DNA of 64,000 nt from Streptomyces sp. DH5 (GTDB lineage Bacteria > Actinomycetota > Actinomycetes > Streptomycetales > Streptomycetaceae), in contig NZ_JAHWGP010000010.1 in assembly GCF_020873915.1 (NCBI RefSeq), positions 62,001 to 126,000 on the forward strand, read 5' to 3'. Shown in pieces: positions 39,604-49,275 of this stretch. The stretch's first letter is position 1. Every line of letters begins with the position of its first letter. The position numbers and the translations under genes were made by a program. The notes below the pieces were generated by a model that was not told where the DNA came from, ran no database searches, and saw only the letters and a list, made by a program, of their open reading frames with translations.

Positions 39604-40722
39604 TCAGCCCTCCGAGGGGGCGAGGCGCTGGAGCTCGGCCTCGGTCGACTTCAGCAGGTCGTTCCAGGACGCCTCGAACTTGTCGACACCCTCGTCCTCC
39701 AGGAGCCGCACCACCTCGTCGTACGGGATGCCGAGCGCCTCGACCGCGTCGAGGTCGGCGCGCGCCTGCTCGTAGGTGCCGGAGACGGCGTCGCCCCGGA
39801 TCTCGCCCTGCTCCTCGGTGGCGAACAGCGTCGCCTCCGGCATGGTGTTCACCGTGTTGGGCGCCACCAGCTCGTCCACGTACATCGTGGACTTGTACGC
39901 CTTGTCCTTCACCCCGGTCGACGCCCACAGCGGACGCTGCTTGTTGGCGCCCTCGCGCTCCAGCGCCGCCCAGCGGTCGGTGGCGAAGACCTCCTCGTAC
40001 GCCTGGTAGGCCAGCCGGGCGTTGGCGATGGCGGCCTTGCCGCGCAGCGCCTTGGCGTCGTCGGTGCCGAGCGCGTCGATCCGCTTGTCGATCTCGGTGT
40101 CCACGCGGGACACGAAGAAGGACGCCACGGAGTGGATCTTCGACAGGTCCAGGCCGCGCTCCCTGGCCTTCTCCAGACCGGTCAGGAACGCGTCCATGAC
40201 CTTGCGGTAGCGCTCCAGGGAGAAGATCAGCGTCACGTTGACGCTGATGCCCAGACCGATCGTCTCGGCGATCGCCGGGATGCCCGCCTCGGTCGCCGGG
40301 ATCTTGATCAGCGTGTTGGGCCGGTCCACCAGCCAGGCCAGCTGCTTGGCCTCGGCGACCGTCGCGCGGGTGTCGTGCGCCAGACGGGGGTCGACCTCGA
40401 TCGAGACGCGGCCGTCACGGCCGTCGGTGGCATCGAAGACCGGGCGCAGGATGTCGGCGGCGTCCCGGACGTCCGCCGTGGTGATCATGCGGATGGCCTC
40501 TTCGACGGTGACCTTGCGGGCGGCGAGGTCGGTGAGCTGCGTGTCGTAGCCGTCACCCTCGGAGATCGCCTTCTGGAAGATCGTCGGGTTGGTGGTGACG
40601 CCCACGACGTGCTGCTGGTCCATCAGCTCGGCGAGGTTGCCGGACGTGATCCGCTTGCGCGACAGGTCGTCCAGCCAGATCGCGACGCCCTCGTCGGAAA
40701 GGCGCTTCAGTGCGTCTGTCAT
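39604..40722 (-). CDS. tal: Transaldolase
   Basis: This 372-aa enzyme transfers a dihydroxyacetone unit between sugar phosphates. It has the N-terminal motif [14 protein letters not shown] and the Schiff-base lysine in [11 protein letters not shown], with [14 protein letters not shown] and [12 protein letters not shown] typical of the mycobacterial/streptomycete branch. The frame is open far upstream through tkt; ATG 40722 after GGAGATGGAATTTCC is the family start. It lies 35 bp after tkt and 4 bp before zwf. Confidence 0.95.
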   Translation of the reverse strand: MTDALKRLSDEGVAIWLDDLSRKRITSGNLAELMDQQHVVGVTTNPTIFQKAISEGDGYDTQLTDLAARKVTVEEAIRMITTADVRDAADILRPVFDATDGRDGRVSIEVDPRLAHDTRATVAEAKQLAWLVDRPNTLIKIPATEAGIPAIAETIGLGISVNVTLIFSLERYRKVMDAFLTGLEKARERGLDLSKIHSVASFFVSRVDTEIDKRIDALGTDDAKALRGKAAIANARLAYQAYEEVFATDRWAALEREGANKQRPLWASTGVKDKAYKSTMYVDELVAPNTVNTMPEATLFATEEQGEIRGDAVSGTYEQARADLDAVEALGIPYDEVVRLLEDEGVDKFEASWNDLLKSTEAELQRLAPSEG

Positions 40723-40757
40723 GGAAATTCCATCTCCTACGTGTCGTATGTGAAGCG

Positions 40758-42845
40758 TCAGCGCCGGGCCGCGGCGATCGATTCCCGGGCGGCGGAGGCC
40801 ACGTTCTCGGCGGTGAAGCCGAACTCCTCGAACAGCACCTTGCCGTCGGCGGAGGCACCGAAGTGCTCCAGGGAGACGATGCGGCCGGCGTCTCCGACGT
40901 ACTTGTGCCAGGTGAGGCCGATCCCCGCCTCGACGGCCACGCGCGCCTTCACGGAGGGCGGCAGGACGCTGTCCCGGTACCCCTGGTCCTGCTCCTCGAA
41001 CCACTCCACGGACGGCATCGACACCACGCGCGTGGGCACACCGCCGGCCTGGAGCCGCTCCCGCGCCTCCACGGCGACGTGCACCTCGGAACCGGTCGCG
41101 ATCAGCAGCACCTCGGGCTCGCCGCCCTCGGCCTCGAACAGCACGTAGCCGCCGCGCGCCGCGTCCTCGTTCGGCTCGTACGTCGGCACGCCCTGGCGGG
41201 TCAGCGCCAGACCGTGCGGGGTGCCCTTGCCGAACTCCTTCGTCCAGCGGGTGAGGATCTCCCGCCAGGCGATCGCGGTCTCGTTGGCGTCCGCCGGGCG
41301 CACCACGTTCAGGCCCGGGATGGCGCGCAGCGAGGCCAGGTGCTCGACCGGCTGGTGCGTCGGGCCGTCCTCGCCCAGACCGATGGAGTCGTGCGTCCAC
41401 ACGTACGTCACCGGCAGGTGCATCAGCGCCGACAGCCGCACCGCGTTGCGCATGTAGTCGGAGAACACCAGGAAGGTGCCGGCGTAGATGCGCGTGTTGC
41501 CGTGCAGCGCGATGCCGTTCATCTCCGCGGCCATGGCGTGCTCGCGGATGCCGAAGTGGATCGTGCGGCCGTACGGGTCCGCCTCCGGCAGCGGGTTGCC
41601 CGCCGGGAGGAACGACGACGTCTTGTCGATCGTGGTGTTGTTGGAGCCCGCCAGGTCGGCCGAACCGCCCCACAGCTCGGGCACCACCGCGCCGAGCGCC
41701 TGGAGCACCTTGCCGGACGCGGCACGGGTGGCGACACCCTTGCCCGGCTCGAACACCGGGATGGAGTCCTGCCAGCCCTTGGGCAGCTCGCCCGCGGCGA
41801 TCCGGTCGTACTCGGCGGCGCGCTCGGGGTTGTTGTCCCGCCACTGCTGGTAGGACTTCTCCCACACGGCACGGGCCGCGCGGCCCCGCTCCAGCGCCTT
41901 GCGGGTGTGGCCGATGACCTCGTCGGTGACCTCGAAGGTCCGCTCCGGGTCGAAGCCGAGGACCCGCTTGGTGGCCGCGACCTCGTCGTCGCCCAGGGCC
42001 GAGCCGTGCGACGCCTCGGTGTTCTGCGCGTTCGGGGCGGGCCAGGCGATGATCGAGCGCATGGCGATGAAGGACGGCTTGTCCGTGACCTTCTTCGCCT
42101 CCTGGATCGCGTCGTAGATCGCGTTCGGGTCCAGGTCGCCGTCCGGCTTGGGGGCGACCCGCTGCACGTGCCAGCCGTACGCCTCGTACCGCTTGAGGGT
42201 GTCCTCCGAGACGGCCGTCTCGGTGTCGCCCTCGATGGAGATGTGGTTGTCGTCCCACAGCAGCACCAGGTTGCCCAGCTTCTGGTGCCCGGCCATGGAG
42301 GACGCCTCGGCGGAGATGCCCTCCTGGAGGCAGCCGTCACCGGCGATGCAGTAGACGAAGTGGTCGAACGGGGACTCGCCCTCGGCGGCCTCCGGGTCGA
42401 ACAGGCCGCGCTCGTAGCGGGCGGCCATCGCCATGCCCACGGCGTTGGCGACACCCTGGCCCAGCGGGCCGGTCGTGGTCTCCACACCCGTGGTGTGGCC
42501 GTACTCCGGGTGGCCCGGCGTCTTCGAACCCCAGGTGCGGAACGCCTTGAGGTCGTCCAGCTCCAGGCCGAAGCCGGCCAGGTACAGCTGGGTGTAGAGG
42601 GTCAGGGACGAGTGACCCGCGGACAGCACGAACCGGTCGCGCCCGACCCAGTCGGCGTCCGCCGGGTCGTGCCGCATCACCTTCTGGAAGAGGGTGTACG
42701 CGGCAGGCGCCAGGCTCATCGCCGTACCCGGATGGCCGTTACCGACCTTCTGTACGGCATCGGCGGCCAGGACGCGGGCGGTGTCGACGGCCCGCTGGTC
42801 CAACTCGGTCCACTCGAGGTCTGTGGTGGTCGGCTGTGTGCTCAC
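40758..42845 (-). CDS. tkt: Transketolase
   Basis: This 695-aa thiamine-diphosphate enzyme moves two-carbon units in the pentose phosphate pathway. Motifs are [13 protein letters not shown], the ThDP site [20 protein letters not shown], and [19 protein letters not shown] in the pyrimidine domain. GTG 42845 follows GAGAGGAG. The 13-bp palindrome CCCTGAGTCAGGG (42845-42857) lies between ribosome site and start and could fold in the mRNA. It is the first gene of tkt-tal-zwf-opcA-pgl. Confidence 0.96.
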   Translation of the reverse strand: MSTQPTTTDLEWTELDQRAVDTARVLAADAVQKVGNGHPGTAMSLAPAAYTLFQKVMRHDPADADWVGRDRFVLSAGHSSLTLYTQLYLAGFGLELDDLKAFRTWGSKTPGHPEYGHTTGVETTTGPLGQGVANAVGMAMAARYERGLFDPEAAEGESPFDHFVYCIAGDGCLQEGISAEASSMAGHQKLGNLVLLWDDNHISIEGDTETAVSEDTLKRYEAYGWHVQRVAPKPDGDLDPNAIYDAIQEAKKVTDKPSFIAMRSIIAWPAPNAQNTEASHGSALGDDEVAATKRVLGFDPERTFEVTDEVIGHTRKALERGRAARAVWEKSYQQWRDNNPERAAEYDRIAAGELPKGWQDSIPVFEPGKGVATRAASGKVLQALGAVVPELWGGSADLAGSNNTTIDKTSSFLPAGNPLPEADPYGRTIHFGIREHAMAAEMNGIALHGNTRIYAGTFLVFSDYMRNAVRLSALMHLPVTYVWTHDSIGLGEDGPTHQPVEHLASLRAIPGLNVVRPADANETAIAWREILTRWTKEFGKGTPHGLALTRQGVPTYEPNEDAARGGYVLFEAEGGEPEVLLIATGSEVHVAVEARERLQAGGVPTRVVSMPSVEWFEEQDQGYRDSVLPPSVKARVAVEAGIGLTWHKYVGDAGRIVSLEHFGASADGKVLFEEFGFTAENVASAARESIAAARR

Positions 42846-43195
42846 CCTGAGTCAGGGCTCCTCTCCACATGCATTCGGACGGCCGGTGACTGCCCACCGG
42901 CGTGGTCGAGCCTACCCCCGTGGGACGTGCGAATTTCCGAGTCGTTCCAGAGTGCGGGCACCGCCGTGCATCCGCCTCCTGACTGGGAAGTTTCCACATT
43001 CGGCAGATGAATACGGAGCCGCTCATCCGGGTGCTCAATCGAGCCTCGGGCCGCACCTCGGAGGGCGCGGCCCAACACGAGGCGACCCCCGCGAATGTCC
43101 GGGTCTGGGCAACGTCTACAGTGGCGTGGTACGCGCGAGCCTTCACCGCCACTTCACCTGGGCAGGCTTGCTGGGATGTCTCTGTAGGGGTGTAC
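42846..43195. other. Divergent tkt-ctaB intergenic region
   Basis: These 350 nt contain the palindrome next to the tkt start and, on the plus strand, a possible -10 TACAGT at 43117-43122 some 70 nt before ctaB. No supported gene lies here; open frames on both strands lack ribosome sites. Confidence 0.5.
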
Positions 43196-44143
43196 GTGAC
43201 GGCCGTTGAATCCCGTCCAGCGGGAGTGCTGGGTAGCAGTCAGAGCACCGCACATCGGCCGTTCGGGGCCCGTCTCATGGCCTTCGTGGCGCTCACCAAG
43301 CCGCGGATCATCGAACTGCTGCTCATCACCACCGTCCCGGTGATGTTCCTGGCCGAGCGGGGCGTGCCCGACCTGACGCTGGTGCTCCTGACCTGCGTCG
43401 GCGGCTACCTCTCCGCGGGCGGCGCCAACGCGCTGAACATGTACATCGACCGTGACATCGACGCGCTGATGGACCGCACCTCGCAGCGCCCCCTGGTGAC
43501 CGGGATGGTCAGCCCGCACGAGTGCCTCGCCTTCGGCATCACCCTGGCGGTCGTGTCGACCCTGCTCTTCGGCCTCACCGTCAACTGGCTCTCGGCCTGG
43601 CTCTCCCTGGGCGCGCTCCTCTTCTACGTCGTCGTCTACACGATGATCCTCAAGCGGCGCACGTCGCAGAACATCGTCTGGGGCGGCATCGCCGGCTGCA
43701 TGCCGGTACTGATCGGCTGGTCCGCGGTCACCAACTCGATGGCGTGGGCGCCCGTCATCCTCTTCCTCGTCATCTTCTTCTGGACGCCGCCGCACTACTG
43801 GCCGCTGTCCATGAAGGTGAAGGACGACTACGCGCGCGTCGGCGTGCCCATGCTGCCGGTCATCGCCGGGAACAAGGCGGTCGCCAAGCAGATCGTGCTC
43901 TACAGCTGGGTCATGGTCGGTGTGTCCCTGCTGCTCACCCCGCTCGGCTACACCGGCTGGTTCTACACGGCCGTCGCCCTCGCGGCGGGCGGCTGGTGGC
44001 TGTGGGAGGCCCACGCGCTGCTGAACCGCGCGAAGGCCGAGGTGACCGGCGGCAAGCTCAAGGAGATGCGCCTCTTCCACTGGTCCATCACCTATGTGTC
44101 GCTGCTCTTCGTCGCCGTCGCCGTGGACCCGTTCCTGCGGTGA
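43196..44143 (+). CDS. ctaB: Protoheme IX farnesyltransferase (heme O synthase)
   Basis: This 315-aa UbiA-superfamily membrane enzyme attaches farnesyl to heme B to give heme O for cytochrome aa3 oxidase. The prenyl-diphosphate motifs are [20 protein letters not shown] and [17 protein letters not shown]; about eight helices are visible. The frame is open to 43007, but GTG 43196 (AGGGG 5 nt upstream) gives the family start [13 protein letters not shown] 43190 is an alternative. Heme A synthase is 3 kb away on the other strand. A strong hairpin follows. Confidence 0.95.
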   Translation: MTAVESRPAGVLGSSQSTAHRPFGARLMAFVALTKPRIIELLLITTVPVMFLAERGVPDLTLVLLTCVGGYLSAGGANALNMYIDRDIDALMDRTSQRPLVTGMVSPHECLAFGITLAVVSTLLFGLTVNWLSAWLSLGALLFYVVVYTMILKRRTSQNIVWGGIAGCMPVLIGWSAVTNSMAWAPVILFLVIFFWTPPHYWPLSMKVKDDYARVGVPMLPVIAGNKAVAKQIVLYSWVMVGVSLLLTPLGYTGWFYTAVALAAGGWWLWEAHALLNRAKAEVTGGKLKEMRLFHWSITYVSLLFVAVAVDPFLR

Positions 44144-44162
44144 TCCCGGCTGAGGCACCGCC

Positions 44163-44200
44163 CGGGCGGGGTACGTGGTCAAGGCCACGGACCCCGCCCG
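44163..44200 (+). terminator. 16-bp hairpin after ctaB
   Basis: Arms 44163-44178 and 44185-44200 pair with a single mismatch and the loop TCAAGG. Confidence 0.8.
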
Positions 44201-44223
44201 TCGCCGTTCGATCTACCCGTCGG

Positions 44224-44229
44224 TAGCAT
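44224..44229 (+). promoter_or_regulatory. Candidate -10 box (TAGCAT), leaderless gene
   Basis: TAGCAT lies 7 nt before ATG 44237 with no ribosome site between. Confidence 0.4.
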
Positions 44230-44236
44230 CCTGTTC

Positions 44237-44569
44237 ATGGCAGACACGCAGCAGGTGGACGCGAAGGCCGAGAAGAAGGCGGCACGGCTCGCCCAGCGGA
44301 TCGGCGGCTTCGCCAAGGAGCACGGCGGTGCCGGGGGACAGGTCGCGTACCTCGGGGAGCGCGGCGCCCGGATCGTCCTCGTGGGCGAGGACGGCGCGTG
44401 GGGCGACGTCTTCGCCCCCACGATGGACATCGCACGCAAGGCACTGGAGAAGGCGGGCGTCACCGTCCACGAGGAATTCGACGGCGAGTTCGCCGCGAAG
44501 GTGAGGACGGGCCCGTACGAGTGGAGCCGCATGGCCGGGATCCAGGTCGGCGGCCCCTCCAACGGCTGA
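44237..44569 (+). CDS. Uncharacterised 110-aa protein
   Basis: This small soluble protein has a Lys/Ala-rich helical N-terminus (ADTQQVDAKAEKKAARLAQR) and a compact region with GGQVAYLGERGARIVLVGEDG and WGDVFAPTMDIARKALEKAG. No cysteine, signal or membrane helix is seen. I do not recognise a named family; its position after ctaB appears typical for Streptomyces. Function unknown. Confidence 0.75.
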   Translation: MADTQQVDAKAEKKAARLAQRIGGFAKEHGGAGGQVAYLGERGARIVLVGEDGAWGDVFAPTMDIARKALEKAGVTVHEEFDGEFAAKVRTGPYEWSRMAGIQVGGPSNG

Positions 44570-44654
44570 ACCCGCCGAGGGCAACACCTCCACGCCGGTT
44601 CCCCCGTTAGGACCTGTAGGCAGTGACAGCGTCCACACGGGGGAGAGCCCGGAG

Positions 44655-45761
44655 ATGATCGACCCGCCGTCCCTCGTGGACCAGCACTGCCACGGCGTGC
44701 TCCGCACCGAGCTGGGCCTCGGCACCTTCGAGGCCCAGCTGGCCCGCACCGACGGGCCGCCCGCCCCCGGCACCACCCTGTTCGACACCCAGACCGGGTT
44801 CGCCGTACGCCGCTGGTGCCCGCCCCTGCTCGGCCTGGAGCCGCACTGCCCGCCCGCCCGGTATCTCGCCCGGCGCCGTGAACTGGGCGGGATCGAGGCC
44901 GGGCGCCGACTGCTGCGGGGCAGCGGCATCACCGCCTACCTCGTCGACACCGGCCTGCCCGGCGACCTCACCGGGCCCGGTGAGCTGGGCCGGGCGGGTG
45001 ACGCGGACGCGCACGAGATCGTCCGCCTCGAACAGCTCGCCGAACAGGTCGCCGACACCTCCGGCACCGTCGGCTCCTTCCTCGCCAACCTCGCCGAGTC
45101 CGTGCACGGTGCCGCCGCCCACGCGGTCGCCTTCACCTCCGTCGCCGGACTCCGGCACGGCCTGGCGCTCGCCCCCGAACCGCCGGGCCCCGCGGAGGTG
45201 CGCGGCGCGGCGGGACGCTGGCTGGCCGGGCGCCGGGCCGGGGAGGAGCTGAGCGACCCGGTGCTGCTGCGGCACCTGCTGTGGATCGCGGTCGCCTCGG
45301 GCCTGCCCCTCCAGCTGCACGCCGGCCTCGGCGCGCCGGACGCCCGCGCCGACCGCGGCGACCCCGTCCTGCTGACCGGCTTCGTGCGGGCCACCGCAGG
45401 GCTGCGCACCGACCTCGTCCTGCTGCACGGCTACCCGTACCACCGGCACGCCGCCCACCTGGCCGGTGTCTTCCCGCACGTCTACGCCGACTGCGGGGCC
45501 GCGCTGGTGCGCACCGGCGCCCGTGCGGCGAGCGTCCTCGCGGAGGTGCTGGAGCTCGCCCCCTTCGGCAAGATCCTCTTCTCCAGCGGCGCCCGGGGCC
45601 TGCCCGAGCTGCACGTGGTAGCCGCCCACCTGTTCCGCGAGGCGCTCGACCGGGTGCTCGGCGGCTGGGTCACGGAGGGAGCGTGGTCGCTCGAGGACGC
45701 CCGGCGGGTGGCGGGCCTGATCGCCTCGGGCAACGCGGAGCGGGTGTACGGGCTGGGGTGA
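44655..45761 (+). CDS. Amidohydrolase-fold protein (FluG N-terminal-like), altered metal site
   Basis: This 368-aa TIM-barrel protein of the amidohydrolase_2 type has the first metal motif DQHCHG, then LPLQLHAGLG and LVLLHGYPYHRHAAHLA with conserved histidines. The last motif, which in catalytic relatives is SSDAxGxPE, reads SSGARGLPEL, so the canonical aspartate is a glycine. The protein may be inactive as a classical hydrolase or use another mechanism. Ribosome site GGGGAGAGCCCGGAG precedes ATG 44655. A nucleotidyltransferase gene follows 19 bp later, probably in the same operon. Confidence 0.8.
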   Translation: MIDPPSLVDQHCHGVLRTELGLGTFEAQLARTDGPPAPGTTLFDTQTGFAVRRWCPPLLGLEPHCPPARYLARRRELGGIEAGRRLLRGSGITAYLVDTGLPGDLTGPGELGRAGDADAHEIVRLEQLAEQVADTSGTVGSFLANLAESVHGAAAHAVAFTSVAGLRHGLALAPEPPGPAEVRGAAGRWLAGRRAGEELSDPVLLRHLLWIAVASGLPLQLHAGLGAPDARADRGDPVLLTGFVRATAGLRTDLVLLHGYPYHRHAAHLAGVFPHVYADCGAALVRTGARAASVLAEVLELAPFGKILFSSGARGLPELHVVAAHLFREALDRVLGGWVTEGAWSLEDARRVAGLIASGNAERVYGLG

Positions 45762-45780
45762 CGCGGGAAGGACTGGGCGG

Positions 45781-46518
45781 ATGACGACGACCGACGCCCT
45801 GCTCGACCGCCTCCTGACCGCCATGACACCGCTCGCCCCCGTCGCCGTATGGGCGCACGGCTCACTGGCCGGGGGCGACTACGTGGAGGGCCGCAGCGAC
45901 CTCGACCTGGTCGCGGTGCTCGACCATCCGATCGCTCCGCGCACGGTGTGGCGGATCGCCCTGCTGCACACGCGGCTGCGCACCGCGTCGCTCGCGGGCC
46001 GGCTGCACTGCACCTACCTCACACCGCCGACCGCCGCGGACGCCGGGCGGCGCCACCTCACCTGGGCGCACCAGCAGCTGTTCCGGCGCCCGGTCACCCC
46101 GGTCACCCGCGCCGAGCTGCACACGTTCGGCCGAGTCCTCCACGGGGCCCCGCCCGCGGACGTGCTGCCGCCGGTGCCGGACGGTGAGCTCGCCGCGTTC
46201 GTGGTGCGCGACCAGCGCGAGTACTGGCGGCGGGAGGTGGACCGGGCCACCAACTGGACGCAGGACGTGTGGGTCGACCTGGGCCTGCTGACCTTCGCAC
46301 GCGCCACCGTCACCCTGCGCGAGGGGCGTCTGATCTCCAAGCGGGAGGCCCTGGACGTACTGCCCGGCCTCGGCGCGCCCGGCGAGGTCGTCGCGGACAT
46401 CAGGAGGCGGCGCTACGACGGGGCCCCGCCGCCCCGGGGGGAGTGGGTGCTGCGCAGGGCCCGGCTGACCCGGGACTACCTCGGGCCGGCGATCGACGCG
46501 CTGGTGGCGGGCTCCTGA
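45781..46518 (+). CDS. Nucleotidyltransferase, aminoglycoside-adenylyltransferase-like
   Basis: This 245-aa protein has the nucleotidyltransferase signature HGSLAGGDYVEGRSDLDLVAV (GS then DxD) near residue 26 and a helical C-terminal domain (DUF4111-like: YWRREVDRATNWTQDVWVDL) as in ANT(3'')/ANT(9) enzymes. Whether it modifies a drug or a cell metabolite is unknown. ATG 45781 follows GGAAGGAC. Its last 43 nt overlap the end of convergent ctaA. Confidence 0.78.
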   Translation: MTTTDALLDRLLTAMTPLAPVAVWAHGSLAGGDYVEGRSDLDLVAVLDHPIAPRTVWRIALLHTRLRTASLAGRLHCTYLTPPTAADAGRRHLTWAHQQLFRRPVTPVTRAELHTFGRVLHGAPPADVLPPVPDGELAAFVVRDQREYWRREVDRATNWTQDVWVDLGLLTFARATVTLREGRLISKREALDVLPGLGAPGEVVADIRRRRYDGAPPPRGEWVLRRARLTRDYLGPAIDALVAGS

Positions 46519-47501
46519 GCCGGCAGCACGGTCGGGTCCGGCGACACCGCCGGGCGTTCGCGCAGGGACAGCAGGACCAGGAGCACCCAGATCCACATCA
46601 CGCACGAGCCGAACATGTGGAGGCCGACCAGGACCTCGGGGAGGTCGGTGAAGTACTGGACGTAACCGATGGCGCCCTGGGCGAGCAGGATCAGGAACAG
46701 CTCGCGGGTGCGGGCCAGCGGGCCCTCGGGGGCGTCGACCGCCTTGAGGACGAACCACAGGGCGAACGTCAGCGTCACCACGATCCACGCCAGCACGGCG
46801 TGCAGCTTGCTGACCGTCTCCCAGTCCACCGGCATCCGCGCGACCTCGCTGGAGTCGCCGGCGTGCGGGCCGGCGCCGGTGACGACCGTGCCGACCGCGA
46901 TCAGCAGCACGGAGGCGGCCACCATGACCCACACCAGCTGCCGCACCGCCTTGCCGACCAGCGGCCGGGGCTCGCCGTCGCCCTCGCGGGTGCGCTGCCA
47001 CATCACCGTCGCGACCGCGATCAGCGCCGATGACAGCAGGAAGTGCGCCGCGACCGTGTACGGGTTGAGGCCGACGAGGACCACGATGCCACCGAGGATC
47101 GCGTTGCCCATGACGATCCAGAACTGCGCCCAGCCCAGCCGGGTCAGGCCGCGCCGGAACGGCTTCTGCGAGCGCGCGGCGACGATCGCCCAGCCGACGG
47201 CGGCACACAGCACGTACGTGAGCAGGCGGTTGCCGAACTCGATGACGCCGTGCAGGCCCATCTCACGGGTCGAGGTGATCGAGTCCTCGGTGCACTTGGG
47301 CCAGGTCGGGCAGCCCAGGCCGGACCCGGTGAGCCGGACGGCACCGCCGGTGACCACGATGACCACGGCCATGACGAGCGCGGCGAGGGCCGCCCGTCGG
47401 ACGGTCCGGGGATCCGGGGTCCAGCGGGCGGCGATGAGGGCGAGGGGGGTGCGCCGGCTCGCAGGGGCGTCGGCGCGGGTCACGTTTGGCACGCGTCCCA
47501 T
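46476..47501 (-). CDS. ctaA: Heme A synthase (COX15/CtaA)
   Basis: This 341-aa membrane protein oxidises heme O to heme A. Eight helices in two four-helix halves each carry a heme-ligand histidine pair: HGVIEFGNR and VAAHFLL, then KLHAVLAW and VGLHMFGSC. The cysteine pair in GCPTWPKC is the external disulfide seen in bacterial CtaA. ATG 47501 is chosen from the family start MGRVPNVTRADA; the frame is open to 47549. The C-terminal 14 codons overlap the convergent nucleotidyltransferase gene. Confidence 0.93.
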   Translation of the reverse strand: MGRVPNVTRADAPASRRTPLALIAARWTPDPRTVRRAALAALVMAVVIVVTGGAVRLTGSGLGCPTWPKCTEDSITSTREMGLHGVIEFGNRLLTYVLCAAVGWAIVAARSQKPFRRGLTRLGWAQFWIVMGNAILGGIVVLVGLNPYTVAAHFLLSSALIAVATVMWQRTREGDGEPRPLVGKAVRQLVWVMVAASVLLIAVGTVVTGAGPHAGDSSEVARMPVDWETVSKLHAVLAWIVVTLTFALWFVLKAVDAPEGPLARTRELFLILLAQGAIGYVQYFTDLPEVLVGLHMFGSCVMWIWVLLVLLSLRERPAVSPDPTVLPAQEPATSASIAGPR

Positions 47502-47553
47502 CGTAAGGCGCCGCTTGTGCACGCTTTCACGAGGGTCGCCTCCGGACACGCGA

Positions 47554-48324
47554 CTACTCCCAGCGGAAGAACCTCCCGGCCGCCGCGAGCCCCGCGACCG
47601 CCCACACGGCGAGGACGCCGAGGTTGCCCCACGGCATCCCGGCCCCGTGCTGGAGCACGTCCCGCAGCCCCTCCGAGAGGGCCGAGATCGGCAGCAGGCC
47701 GAGCACGGCCTGGGCCGCGTCCGGGAACCTGTCGAGCGGGACGATCACCCCGCCGCCGACGAGCAGCAGCAGGAAGACCAGGTTGGCGGCGGCGAGCGTC
47801 GCCTCGGCCTTCAGGGTGCCGGCCATCAGCAGCCCGAGCCCCGAGAAGGCTGCCGTGCCGAGCACCAGCAGCAGGAACACGGAGACCGGGTCGCCCTGCG
47901 GGGACCAGCCGATCGCCAGGGCGATCACCGTCACGAGGAGCACCTGGAGCACCTCGGTGACCAGCACCGACAGGGTCTTCGCGGCCATCAGCCCCCAGCG
48001 GGGCAGCGGGGACGCGGCCAGCCGCTTCAACACGCCGTAGCGGCGTTCGAAACCGGTCGCGATGGCCTGCCCGGTGAACGCCGTCGACATCACCGCGAGC
48101 GCCAGGATGCCGGGGGCGAGGAAGTCCACCGCCTCGCCCTCGCCGAGGTCCACCACGTCCACGGTGCCGAACAGCACCAGCAGCAGCGTGGGGATGATCA
48201 CGGTCAGCAGCAGCTGCTCGCCGTTGCGCAGCAGCATCTTCGTCTCGAGCACGGCCTGCGCCGCGATCATGCGGGTCAGGGGCGCCGCGCCCGGCTTCGG
48301 TGAGTAGGTGCCGGTGGCCGTCAC
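47554..48324 (-). CDS. ABC-2 type exporter permease (DrrB-like)
   Basis: This 256-aa membrane protein has six hydrophobic segments and the ABC-2 features FLAPGILALAVMSTAFTGQA, ERRYGVLKRLAASPLPR and the late VPLDRFPDAAQAVLGLLP. It pairs with the ATPase encoded immediately upstream; GTG 48324 overlaps that gene's stop (GTGA). Substrate unknown; proximity to ctaA may only be positional. Confidence 0.92.
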   Translation of the reverse strand: MTATGTYSPKPGAAPLTRMIAAQAVLETKMLLRNGEQLLLTVIIPTLLLVLFGTVDVVDLGEGEAVDFLAPGILALAVMSTAFTGQAIATGFERRYGVLKRLAASPLPRWGLMAAKTLSVLVTEVLQVLLVTVIALAIGWSPQGDPVSVFLLLVLGTAAFSGLGLLMAGTLKAEATLAAANLVFLLLLVGGGVIVPLDRFPDAAQAVLGLLPISALSEGLRDVLQHGAGMPWGNLGVLAVWAVAGLAAAGRFFRWE

Positions 48325-49244
48325 GCGCGCAGCTCCTTGCCGGTGAGTTCCAGGAAGACGTCTTCGAGGGTGTGCCGCTCCACCGAGATCCGGTCCGGCA
48401 TCACGCCGTGCTGCGCGCACCAGGACGTCACCGTGGCGAGCAGCTGCGGCCCGACGTCGCCGACGACCCGGTACGTGCCCGAGGTCACCTCGGCGGCGGT
48501 GCAGCCGGAGGGCAGGGCCTTCAGCAGGGAGGCCACGTCCAGCCCCGGCCGCCCCGAGAAACGGAGCGTGTTCTCGGCGCCGCCCCGGCACAGCTCCTCG
48601 GGGGAGCCCTGGGCGATCACCCGGCCGGCGTCGATGACCGCCACGTCGTCGGCGAGCTGCTCGGCCTCGTCCATGTAGTGGGTGGTGAGGATCACGGAGA
48701 CGTCGTCGGCGCGCAGATCCCGGACCAGGTCCCAGGTGGCGCGGCGGGCCTGCGGGTCGAGGCCGGCGGTCGGCTCGTCCAGGAACACCAGCTCGGGGCG
48801 CCCGACCACGGCCATGGCCAGCGCCAGCCGCTGCTGCTGGCCGCCGGAGAGCCGCCGGTAGGAGGTCCGGCCGCAGGAGCCGAGTCCCAGGCGCTCGATC
48901 AGCGCGTCCACGTCCAGCGGATGCGCGTGCAGCTTCGCCACGTGCCGGAGCATCTCGTCGGCCCGGGCGCCCGAGTAGACGCCGCCGGACTGGAGCATCA
49001 CGCCGACCCGGGGGCGCAGCGCCGCCGACTCCCGCACCGGGTCGAGGCCCAGCACGCGCACGGTGCCGGAGTCCGGGCGCCGGTATCCCTCGCAGGTCTC
49101 GATCGTGGTCGTCTTGCCCGCCCCGTTCGGGCCGAGCACGGCGGTCACGCCCGGCCGGGCCAGCAGGTCGAGGCCGTCCACCGCGGTCTTCGTGCCGTAC
49201 CGCTTCACCAGGGCCTGCACCTGGACCACGGGCTCACTTCGCAT
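48321..49244 (-). CDS. ABC exporter ATPase (DrrA-like)
   Basis: This 307-aa ATPase has Walker A GPNGAGKTTT, signature LSGGQQQRLALAMAV, Walker B LVFLDEPTAGLDP and H-loop TTHYMDEAEQLAD, with the roughly 100-residue C-terminal extension of the DrrA class. It drives the permease downstream. ATG 49244 has TAGACT 8 nt upstream and no ribosome site, so translation may be leaderless. Confidence 0.94.
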   Translation of the reverse strand: MRSEPVVQVQALVKRYGTKTAVDGLDLLARPGVTAVLGPNGAGKTTTIETCEGYRRPDSGTVRVLGLDPVRESAALRPRVGVMLQSGGVYSGARADEMLRHVAKLHAHPLDVDALIERLGLGSCGRTSYRRLSGGQQQRLALAMAVVGRPELVFLDEPTAGLDPQARRATWDLVRDLRADDVSVILTTHYMDEAEQLADDVAVIDAGRVIAQGSPEELCRGGAENTLRFSGRPGLDVASLLKALPSGCTAAEVTSGTYRVVGDVGPQLLATVTSWCAQHGVMPDRISVERHTLEDVFLELTGKELRA

Positions 49245-49252
49245 GGGACACG

Positions 49253-49258
49253 AGTCTA
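49253..49258 (-). promoter_or_regulatory. Candidate -10 box (TAGACT) of the ABC exporter
   Basis: TAGACT on the minus strand lies 8 nt before ATG 49244. Confidence 0.4.
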
Positions 49259-49275
49259 GGGAGACCGCCCGGGCC

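Noticed and set aside
39604-42258. Extension of tal far upstream into tkt
   Set aside because: The upstream part is out of frame with tkt and has shadow composition. The family start with a ribosome site is at 40722.
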